Below, piece by piece: positions 45,728-55,471 of a stretch of 64,000 nt of DNA. Numbering within the stretch: position 1 is the stretch's first letter; every line of letters begins with the position of its first letter. Below the pieces are notes generated by a model, which made no database searches, was not told the DNA's origin, and was given only the letters and a program-made list of their open reading frames with translations. This DNA comes from Orobanche coerulescens. Taxonomy: Eukaryota; Streptophyta; Magnoliopsida; Lamiales; Orobanchaceae. The translations under genes and the position numbers were made by a program. The stretch covers positions 11,951,001-12,015,000 of the forward strand of contig CM065804.1 in assembly GCA_033398695.1 (NCBI GenBank), in the 5' to 3' direction.

Positions 45728-46834
45728 TGTCACGGGCTTAGAGTTTGCTATGCTCCTAAGCATCGTGCGGCCTAGCAACCCTCTTGCTAGTCAGCCTTAA
45801 ACACTTCGAATTTGGCTAAGTATGAAAGTTGGCACAACGAAAGAGAGGCAATGGGTTGAGGGAAAATTTTCTTCCACTAAGTAACAAAGAGTTTACAAAG
45901 TCTCTTACAAATGAATTCCCAAGGATGGCTGCAAATGAGCCCCAACATCCCTATTTATACTACCTCCTATCACTAGAACCTTCCTCCACCTCCTCATTTG
46001 GAGGCTTCTAGATCCTCCTACGATATTACAAATTCTAGAGTATTCTATACATTACAAGTCTTTATACAATGTCTAGAATCATCTCTAAGTTACAAGTCTT
46101 GACTCATCCAAGAGTCTCTAGCACCTTCCACATGTTTCTGGATCTTCCTGGCTCGTTCCGCCCGACCCGGCCCGCTTGGCCCGACTCGGCCCGTCTCCAT
46201 GTAATCCGACCCGATCCGGCCCGGCCTTCCACACATGCCTCCGGATTAATCTTCGATGTTCTGGACCATCCCGGTCCGTTTCTGGAATGTTCCGAGTATA
46301 ACTTCCGTACAGTGGACTCCTCAGCTTTCCAATGTCCACTGCCCTCACAAGGCTTTTTCCCGCTAAGCCTATTATAGGGGGAGGGTGCTCCGTGCATCCC
46401 TCGCGCGCCGCCCGCGCGCGCGCCTTGCGCCTCGCGCGCACCCCTCGCGGGTGTCCGTCGACCGTGTCCGAGTCTCGGCCCTCGGATGTGCCTCGTCTCG
46501 TCATCTTGTCCCGCATTGTCCCGAAGCGGTGTGCCTGTCCGCTGCACTCGTCCGTTCGGTTCCTGGCGTGCCTTGTCCTGCCGCCCAGGTTGTCCCGCAT
46601 CAGGCCTAATGGCCTTGTCCCTCGGTCGGGCACTCTGTTGCCCGGATGGCCTGCTTGCTCGGCCATATATCCACGCATGCCGCGCCACTCGGCTAAGTCC
46701 CTCAGTCGGTTGTGCCGCTCCACACGGCCTAGCTGTCCCGAACGTGCCCCGTGCACGTTGATCTGCTGAACCTCGCACCCCTCTGTGCGGGTCTGTCCGA
46801 GCACTCTGTCGGTCATTTCTGTCGGGGCGTGACA
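45728..46834 (-). repeat. Element G1 5' LTR
   Basis: 1107 bp, same family as 42604-43696, with an indel-rich CGCGCG stretch at 46390-46450. Directly followed on the minus strand by the PBS at 45727-45713. Confidence 0.9.
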
Positions 46835-49156
46835 GAGGCCACTGGATCGCGGCCTGGGCCGATAGCGCACGCTAGCTCGGCAGCCTAGCGCGCGCTAGTC
46901 CGGCCCAGTATAAATGTGGCTGAGCAGTCACATTTCACTTCGTTTTTCACTTCCTTCCTTCTCCGTCCGCGGGTGGCGATTCATGGGTCACGAAGCCATG
47001 TTGTTTAACAACAAATCCATGAAGTTCTTGAGTTCATAACATCAATCAATCGTCCGTTATCATCCTTTGATCCAGCGAATCAAGGTAATCTTCCTTAGAA
47101 CCCTAATTTCGTGAATTTGGGGATTTTTGCATTTTCGTCCGATTCGTTCCGTGTTGTTGATTAATTCATGATGGGTATGATTAATCTTGGTAGTATTCTT
47201 GTGTTTAACATCATTTAATCCATTGTTCTTCGTCGAATCGAAGTATATTTCTTGATTTCCTTCGAATTGACTTTTTGGGGGATTTGTCCCCGATCTCGTT
47301 TTTCATCCGTTTTCGATGGATCAATTATGGTTAAATGATGTTGTTAAACATATTCTATGGATTGTATATCCATATTTCAACTTGGAATTCCGTTTTCGTG
47401 ATTTGACGGAACGAATCGTGTTCTCGCCGCTTTGGGGAAATCCGTGAACTTTCGTCATTCGTTCTTTGAATTCAACGGCTTTGAGTCATGTTATGGAATT
47501 CATTTCATTGTTATTATTTGTCCTTCGTAGTTTATGAACGTGAGTTGGCGTTCGGTGGAGTCGGCGGGTTCGTAGTCGGTTCGGGCCAACCTACTTCGGT
47601 CGATTCTCCGCGTTGTTCTTATTCGAAGCAAGTACCTTGCCCATACTTTTCTTATTTTATGGATATGATGATCGGTGATCGTCTTGGTGTGTTTGTTTGG
47701 TTGTTTGAAATGAAGTTTCAAAAGATTTCGGTTTGGCCTCGTTTAAGGCTTTCTTTCAAATGGCGTGTGTGTTTTGTGAATGGTGTTTTGGGGATTGATT
47801 ATGATTTGGTTATTTTGAACTTTGAAGAATTTGATGATGATACTCCTATTGTTTAAGTTATGGAATCGTGTATTCCGTATTTAATCTTGTCATTGTGTTT
47901 TGAAGAGTTTGATAATGGTGTCGAGTTAATGGCCATCTCTAGTGAGTATTCTTAATGAACTTACATTCTTAGCATATTAGTATTGCATGAGTAACGTGTG
48001 TGTGTGTGTGTATGCTCACTACGGGTTAGATCCGACGGGGTCTCGGTAGGGCTCCACGAAGCTGTGGAACCGCGAGCTTGCTTTTAACCACTGTGGGTTA
48101 GATCCGACGGGGTCTCGGCAGGGATCCATGAAGCTGTGGGTCCGCGGTTAATTGTGGTGCATTTTGCAAATGTGATTTGATATTGGCATTTCCGGAAATG
48201 AGTGCTTTTGAACGGTTTTCATGATTGCATGCATTGACTAAGTGTGTAAGAGGTAAGTTGTTCGTTTGGCCTACTTGGCTAGGACGGCTCTAGAGTATTT
48301 TGTTGTTTATATTTTAAATCCTTTATTTGTGGATTTTGATGTTGGAAGACGAACCTTGTTATCGTTCTTGTGTACTGTGAGTTGATGAGATTTGGGGCTA
48401 AAATCCCAACGGTTTTGTAAAGATCATTTTACGGGTTTGGGGCTAAAATCCCAACGATTTGGTAAAGGTTGTTTTTTCGGAAAGTAAACCTTTGGGGCGG
48501 TGACCCCTCTCGTCTTTTGGATTTTGAAAAGTAGGTTTTGATAATCCTAAATTGTTTTCTATTAAAACTCTCGATGGCATTCTAAACCGTTTTATAAATT
48601 ACTTCCATTGATTTATGATATTCCGATTTTGAAATGTTTTCTCAAACCCTTGCCTCGGGAAGTACTTTTCGTTTCGTTTGGATCTTTGAGGATCCTTGGT
48701 TATCGTTATTCGTGGAATGTGAATTGTATGGCTCGTATTTGCACTTTGTTCTTGCACTAGCAAAACAGTGGAGTTTTGCTAACCCCCGAGTATTCGGGGG
48801 GTGGATGTCTGTTTTTGCATTCAGGTTTTGGAGCATAACACAGGGTCGGCACGAAGGATGATGAAAGATGATCGATACTAATCACATGAGGAACCGTACT
48901 TTGTTTATTGGTTCAGTTGTACTCTATTTTTCCGCTGCTATATTTTCCCGTTGTACGGGTGTGGTTGTATTTGACCCCTGCGTGGGCACGAGTTGTATTT
49001 GAGTTGTATGTATTTATTGAAAGACCAAATCGGTCTACTGAGTCGTTTTAGCCTTAAAGGCGTGGTTGAGTTGTTATATGTCGTTACCAGCCTGGTAGAT
49101 CCTTGAGGAAAGGTTCTACGGCGTGTAATATCCCTGAGCGGATTGGGGGTGTTACA
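46835..49156 (+). repeat. Element E 3' LTR, remainder after G1 (unit 1)
   Basis: Resumes GAGGCCACTGG, with TATAAAT at 46909-46915, a GT dinucleotide run near 48000, direct repeats near 48020-48150, the double hairpin at 48758-48800 and the end GGTGTTACA at 49156. The open frame 47488-47856 lies in the LTR and is not supported as a gene. Confidence 0.88.
48758..48800 (+). promoter_or_regulatory. Conserved double hairpin (E 3' LTR, unit 1)
   Basis: Perfect TAGCAAAAC / GTTTTGCTA stem with loop AGTGGA, then CCCCCGA / TCGGGGG. A copy is at 57396-57437 in unit 2. Confidence 0.65.
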
Positions 49157-49898
49157 CCTAGTAGGTCTAGTAGGGTGTCTCAATTACCTGAGAGGTATAG
49201 TTTTATGCACTTGGAGGAACTGGGTTTCCTCGAGGTTCCAAGTGATAAACAAGAGACCGACCCACGACCAATGACCTAGCAATGGTGGATGTAGACTCCA
49301 TGAAATAGACTGTAGCAGTCTTCATGTAGTTGGGACCTTCATTTTGATGAGACGGTCAAAGAGTTTGACTTCGTGCAAAATGAAGAGGAACCTTGTGTAT
49401 ACAAGAAGGTTAGTGGGAGCAAGATCACATTCTAAGTACTATATGTAGATGACATTCTACTAATAGGAAATGATGTGGGAATGCTCAGTTCTGGGAAAGC
49501 TTGGCTTTCGAGTAATTCCTCCATGAAAGACTTGGGAGAAGAAACCTATATTCTTGGGATTCGACTCTACTGGGATAGATCGAAGAGAATGATAAGTTTT
49601 TCCCAAGCCCTCTATATAGATTAGATCTTAAAGAGGGTTCCTTCCGATGCGACATGGAATAAAACTCACCTTGAAGATGCGTCCTCATAGTGAGGAACAA
49701 TGAAAGGAAATGAGTTATACTCCATATGCTTCGGAAGTGGGTAGCCTTACATATGCTTTATTATGTACAAAACCTGACATTGCGCATGCTGGAAGCGTGG
49801 TAAGTAGGTTTCGGGCTAACCCAGTCAGGGAACATTAGACCGCCGTAAAGAATGTTCTCAAGTACTTTAGAAGTACTAAGAGATCTGATTCTTATATA
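49157..49898 (+). pseudogene. pol: Copia B reverse transcriptase relic (unit 1 copy)
   Basis: Starts with the target CCTAG and the integrase-RT linker (SRVSQLPERY). Most of the N-terminal RT is missing: the sequence jumps from a degraded AMVDVDSMK-like stretch (about 49270-49310) to the FDETVKEFDF region. The catalytic motif is preserved as LYVDDILLIGND (YVDD at 49442-49453), followed by SMKDLGEETYILGI. Several stops (for example TAA before LYVDD, TAG after LYI) and shifts break it. It ends at the duplication junction, so RNase H is absent from this copy. Confidence 0.85.
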
Positions 49899-50780
49899 TG
49901 GTTATCGATGTGACTTTTCCGGGTTCAGTTCGATTCTTGTGAACCTTGTTCGGGAGTGACATCATCTGGTTCTATTAGTTCTTTTATTCGAAGTGGATCG
50001 GATTTGGAACTCTTATGTTTTCGACTCTGTCGACTCATCTATGTTCTTTGACATTTCTGAGCTTGTCCTACCCCTTGTTTTTGTTTATCGAACGAGTGTG
50101 GTATTGTTTCGGAATAACTCGTTTGTCGTTGTGACTTTTTAATTGCTATTCCCTTTCCTGTGGATCTTATGTAAATGCACATCCTGTTGTTTTCACCGGA
50201 TCATATATTGTCTCGAGTCGAGATGTGAACCTTGGAGTTGTTGTTTGAATTTTATTATCCTTCGTGTTTCGGACATGATTGCTCGATTTTTGTTGTCTCG
50301 GTCGTTTGTTTGTTCGGTTTTTGTTCTCGTTTCGTGATTGTTGAGCATTCAGGCTCCTTCCTAATTCCCTTAAGTTCGGGAAATTAGTTTCGTTTTCGAT
50401 CTTTCAGCCCTTAGGCGGTGGAATTCCGTATTTGTTCAGCGTTTGGCTCGCGTTTTGATCAATGTACCGTCGGGTTGGTCAATCGTATTGATTTTCGTTC
50501 GTTGTGTTTTGTGATTGTCGGATAATTGACTTGGCTATATTATCCGTTTGATGACGCTTGTCATTTGTTGGTTTTATTATATCCCTAACGGCGACGTTGT
50601 GTTGGTCGCCGTGGAGCGTGTTTACACGCCGTATATTCCTTTGCGTTGTTTGTAACATTTCGCCGTTGGGCGTTAGTTACGCATTCTTGTGTATCTCGTT
50701 GAGTTTTTCCTGGCGGAATATTTCTTCTCCCTACTTTTTTTTTAAGTTTCGGGACGAAACTTCTTTTAAGGAGGGTAGAA
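49899..50780 (+). mobile_element. Element E internal fragment (unit 2)
   Basis: Copy of 40916-41797 with only scattered single-base differences, including the PPT hairpin (50744-50762) and purine tract. It joins directly to copia RT sequence on its left, which marks the duplication breakpoint. Confidence 0.87.
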
Positions 50781-51600
50781 TGTAATACCAGTAATTTCGA
50801 TTTCCGGTAATTTCTTTTTTTTTGGCGGAAGTCCGTTTTGACGACTCGCTCATGACCGTTTCGTCATTATGAGAATGATTAATTCTACACTTTTTGACAT
50901 CCGAGTTCGTTTCGGTGTCGTTTTGTTGAGTTCCGTGCTTTTTAGCGACTTTTCCGCACTTGAGTTCGATTCTTGCGAATGTCGTCCGAAACTGCTGTTT
51001 CGAGATTCCCGCAAGTCCGTTTAACTTTTTTAGACGTGTTGTGAACTTCGGTTTGGTTATTCGATCACGTATCGTGATTTCCGGGCGTTTTGGGCCATTT
51101 TGTAATTTCTTGAAAGTTACGGGTATCCGTATCTATAATTGTTGACTCGACCCATTTCTTGGTCGCGTATGATTAATTATGGTATTATGTTTTCATTTCG
51201 GGTCGTTGATGTCGTCCGCGAACTTTTCGTCGTGTTCGTTCCGTGCGTTTTCGGAAATCGGGTCGTCGAGCCCTAACGTTTGCGGGACTGGCCGGACGGT
51301 TGCGGGACTGGCCGGACGATTGCGGGCACCGGCCGGACGGGTGCGGCAGGAACCGGCGTAGCGCATGCTACGTTCGGAAGGCTGCGCGCGCTAACCGACA
51401 AGTGTAGCGCACGCTACCGGATGGCCTAACGCACGCTAGGGCTCGAGCAGCGATGGAGTCACGGGGTTTCGGAATCGGTCATGCTCGGCGGTAGCGCACG
51501 CCATCTTGTTGGACGCTGCGTACGCTACGGCCGGCAGGTAGCGCACGCCACGGCCGGAAGGCTGCGCACGCTACCTGGCCGAGTCAGTAGGGCAGTGAGG
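50781..51600 (+). repeat. Element E LTR, U3 part before G2 (unit 2)
   Basis: Copy of 41798-42603 with dense small differences; several of them (for example GTCGTCCGAAACTGCTGTTTCG) match the other E and C LTRs better than unit 1 does. The palindrome array is at about 51355-51595. Confidence 0.87.
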
Positions 51601-54600
51601 TGTCACGGGCTTAGAGTTTGCTATGCTCCTAAGCGTCGTGCGGCCTAGCAACCCTCTTGCTAGTCAGCCTTAAACACTCCGAATTTGGCTAAGTATGAAA
51701 GTTGGCACAACGAAAGAGAGGCAATGGGTTGAGGGAAAATTTTCTTCCACTAAGTAACAAAGAGTTTACAAAGTCTCTTACAAATGAATTCCCAAGGATG
51801 GCTGCAAATGAGCCCCAACATCCCTATTTATACTACCTCCTATCACTAGAACCTTCCTCCACATCCTCATTTGGAGGCTTCTAGATCCTCCTCGCACGCC
51901 GCCCGCGCGCGCGCCCAGCGCCTCGCGCGCACCCCTCGCGGGTGTCCGTCGACCGTGTCCGAGTCTCGGCCCTCGGATGTGCCTCGTCTCGTCATCTTGT
52001 CCCGCATTGTCCCGAAGCGGTGTGCCTGTCCGCTGCACTCGTCCGTTCAGTTCCTGGCGTGCCTTGTCCAGCCGCCCAGGTTGTCCCGCATCAGGCCTAA
52101 TGGCCTTGTCCCTCGGTCGGGCACTCTGTTGCCCGGATGGCCTGCTTACTCGGCCATATATCCACGCATGCCGCGCCACTCGGCTAAGTCCCTCAGTCGG
52201 TTGTGCCGCTCCACACGGCCTAGCTGTCCCGAACGTGCCCCGTGCACGTTGATCTGCTGAACCTCGCACCCCTCTGTGCGGGTCTGTCCGAGCACTTTGT
52301 CGGTCATTTCTTTCGGGGCGTGACACTCTCCCCCGCCTGTTCTGTCGACATCCCCGTCGACGCGTGCTGCCACTCGGTGCTTCGATGCACCGCATTGATC
52401 CCAGACAGTACATCGACATTTCCTCTTCAGTCAACTTTTTCTGAAATCGAAGTGTCGTCATCGCTGCGTACGGGACTTGTTCCACAGTCAAGGGGATAAT
52501 GATGGGTTTGTTCTGACCGTTCGCCCATAGTGTCTTTGCTTTTGGGAAAAAGGCAAAATTGTTCTTCTCCAGAAAGTCTATTCCCAAAATGAGATCCCGA
52601 TCGTCCATCGTGGTGACTTTGAAGTGCACTCGACCTTCCCAGTCTCCAAGCACGATTCACACCTCGTTTGCTGCCCCTGTGACCGGTACTGCTGGTCCGT
52701 TGCTGGATTTCATCCAGCCCTTGCATGGCTGCACAAGTAGTCCCAATCTCTTGGCTTTGGCCTCAGTGATATAGTTGTAGTCGGCTCCCGTGTCGACCAA
52801 GGCCTTGATGGGTTGGTGGTTGATGGTTCCTTCTACGAACATCAACTTGCTTCCTCGCGGTCCCTCGCTGCCTGCACTGACGACAGAATTAAGTTGTGGG
52901 ATCGTGCTTACCTGCTGCACGTCGTGATCAATCGTTGGCCCCTCGCATTCGGCCATGGCGTTGAGCTTCCCCATTTTAGGACAGTCCTTCATCCGATGAG
53001 CTCCGCCACACATAAAGCATCCTCTTTGGTCGGGAGCGCCCCTGCGTTCACCCGAGTTGTATGGTTTGTCCGCGTCATGTTGCGGTCTCGTCCCGAATCT
53101 CCCTCGTGATGGTTGGGCTGGTTGCTGTACTGACGTGCGGGTGTCTCCCCCGCCTTTGGCTTGACCCTCAGCTCGCGGCTCTTTCCTCTTCTCGAATTCG
53201 GCTAGGGACTCGGCCACTTTGATTGCCTCATTGACAGATTTCACCTCGCGGCCTTGTACTCTGTCCCTGACCCAACTCGGTAGTCCATCCAGGAAGAAAA
53301 ATATTCGATCATCCTCGGTCATGTCCGGAATCTGTAGCATGATCGATGTAAAGTCCCGAACATAGTCCCGAATGGTAGTCTTGTGCTTGAGCTCGCGGAG
53401 TTTCTTCCTTGCCTCATAGCATGTGTTCTCAGGATAGAATTGTGCCTTGAGTTCTGACACGAACTCGTCCCAAGTCCCGATCGGTTGGCAAGTCCCTTTC
53501 GTAACACTGGCCTGTCGATGACGCCACCACAGCGCTGCATCGTCGGCAAGATATAGTGCAGCCTGCCGTACTTTGGCCTTCTCGTCCGTCAGTCCCAGAC
53601 CATCAAAGTAAAGTTCCATTCGCCACAGGAACTCCTCGATTAACTTGGCATCTCTCTTGCCAATGAATTCCTTGGGTTTGGGGACCTCAACCCTTGGTCC
53701 CTCGAACCTCGCCCCGCCAAATGTCTTTGTTCATTTCGGCCCACCATTTGAGTTGGTGCCCGAGTTGCTTGCCCGATAGATTTTATCACAAAAATCTTCA
53801 AAACGTTTGGCACTTACCTCGCAAAACTCGGCATACTGCTTGCGTATCTCCGTGATGCTGGCTGCCACGTGATCCTCGATCGTTGCTAACTCCTTGCGCA
53901 ATGAGAGTTGTTCCCTCTTGAAGGTCTCGAGCTGGCCCAACGTGTGCCCTTCCAGTTGGCCAACAGCTTTCTCGAGAGTACCCACGCGTTCCTCCATGCT
54001 CAATTGGGTGTTAGTGATGCGCTGCCCAAGAGCTTCGATGTCGTCCTCAATGTCGGGTAGGCGGTTTGCTAAGGTGAGTATGATCTTTCGGATGTATTCA
54101 TCCTCAAGAAGTCGGCTTCGTGCCAGGTTCTCCTCGTGTTGCGGCGGCACCACACCGCGCGCCTTGCTCTTGCCACGCTTGGCTTTCCCTTCCGCTGGGA
54201 CTTCTCCACGTCCCCGGACCTTGTCAGCCTCTGTGACTCGTCCGTCCTCCACATTGATGCCTGCCTCGATCTGTCCGTCGGCCATGATGCCTGCTGATCG
54301 TTAGCGTCAACTCCCACAGTCTTGCACACCTCCTTGTGTGGCTAACGATGGCTCCGATACCACTTGTCACGGGCTTAGAGTTTGCTATGCTCCTAAGCAT
54401 CGTGCGGCTTAGCAACCCTCTTGCTAGTCAGCCTTAAACACTTCGAATTTGGCCAAGTATGAAAGTTGGCACAACGAAAGAGAGGCAATGGGTTGAGGGA
54501 AAATTTTCTTCCACTAAGTAACAAAGAGTTTACAAAGTCTCTTACAAATGAATTCCCAAGGATGGCTGCAAATGAGCCCCAACATCCCTATTTATACTAC

Positions 54601-55471
54601 CTCCTATCACTAGAACCTTCCTCCACCTACTCATTTGGAGGCTTCTAGATCCTCCTACGATATTACAAATTCTAGAGTATTCTATACATTACAAGTCTTT
54701 ATACAATGTCTAGAATCATCTCTAAGTTACAAGTCTTGACTCATCCAAGAGTCTCTAGCACCTTCCACATGTTTCTGGATCTTCCTGGCTCGTTCGGCCC
54801 GACCCGGCCCGCTCGGCCCGACTCGGCCCGTCTCCATGTAATCCGACCCGATCCGGCCCGGCCTTCCACACATGCCTCCGGATTAATCTTCGATGTTCTG
54901 GACCATCCCGGTCCGTTTCTGGAATGTTCCGAGTATAACTTCCGTACAGTGGACTCCTCAGCTTTCCAATGTCCACTGCCCTCACAAGGCTTTTTCCCGC
55001 TAAGCCTATTATAGGGGGAGGGTGCTCCGTGCATCCCTCGCACGCCGCCCGCGCGCGCGCCTAGCGCCTCGCGCGCACCCCTCGCGGGTGTCCGTCGACC
55101 GTGTCCGAGTCTCGGCCCTCGGATGTGCCTCGTCTCGTCATCTTGTCCCGCATTATCCCGAAGCGGTGTGCCTGTCCGCTGCACTCGTCCGTTCGGTTCC
55201 TGGCGTGCCTTGTCCAGCCGCCCAGGTTGTCCCGCATCAGGCCTAATGGCCTTGTCCCTCGGTCGGGCACTCTGTTGCCCGGATGGCCTGCTTACTCGGC
55301 CATATATCCACGCATGCCGCGCCACTCGGCTAAGTCCCTCAGTCGGTTGTGCCGCTCCACACGGCCTAGCTGTCTCGAACGTGCCCCGTGCACGTTGATC
55401 TGCTGAACCTCGCACCCCTCTGTGCGGGTCTGTCCGAGCACTCTGTCGGTCATTTCTGTCGGGGCGTGACA
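51601..55471 (-). mobile_element. Element G2: duplicated copy of G1
   Basis: Same site, orientation and structure as G1, created by the tandem duplication and not by a new insertion. Left LTR 51601-52325 (725 bp) lacks about 370 bp, joined near 51893 at a short CCT repeat. Right LTR is 54365-55471 (1107 bp). Confidence 0.88.
52340..54285 (-). pseudogene. gag-pro: Element G2 gag-protease, two in-frame stops
   Basis: Best preserved G copy. ATG 54285 begins MADGQIEAG. One frame runs from it through the N-terminal coiled coil, a TGA at 53731-53733, the Gag core (FDGLGLTDEKAKVRQA, WDEFVSELKAQFYPENTC, DYVRDFTSIMLQI), the CFMCGGAHRMKDC knuckle (52981-53019) and protease (LVDTGADYNYI at 52780-52794). 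A second TGA lies at 52657-52659, where F has CGA. After it come DRDLILGIDFL and an Arg-rich tail at the PPT. Both TGAs are shared with G1 and so predate the duplication. Reading continues into the LTR without a stop. Confidence 0.88.

Larger units (their letters stand above)
42604..46834 (-). mobile_element. Element G1: Gag-protease-only gypsy element
   Basis: Minus strand: 5' LTR 46834-45728, PBS AGTGGTATCGGAGCC (45727-45713), gag-protease, PPT (43711-43697), 3' LTR 43696-42604. The flanking GAGG (42600-42603 and 46835-46838) is the visible target duplication. Related to F in PBS, protease and the protease-PPT junction, but with a diverged LTR and a single noncanonical zinc knuckle, so it is a sister family. 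No pol domain beyond protease. Confidence 0.88.
32318..49156 (+). mobile_element. Element E: empty gypsy-type element (LARD) carrying F and G1
   Basis: Same family as C, plus strand. 5' LTR 32318-33128 plus 37208-39471 (split by F), PBS 39476-39487, internal region to 41797, 3' LTR 41798-42603 plus 46835-49156 (split by G1). Target duplication CCTAG at 32313-32317 and 49157-49161. Without the inserts the LTRs are about 3.1 kb and the internal region 2.3 kb. No Gag or Pol is encoded. Confidence 0.88.
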
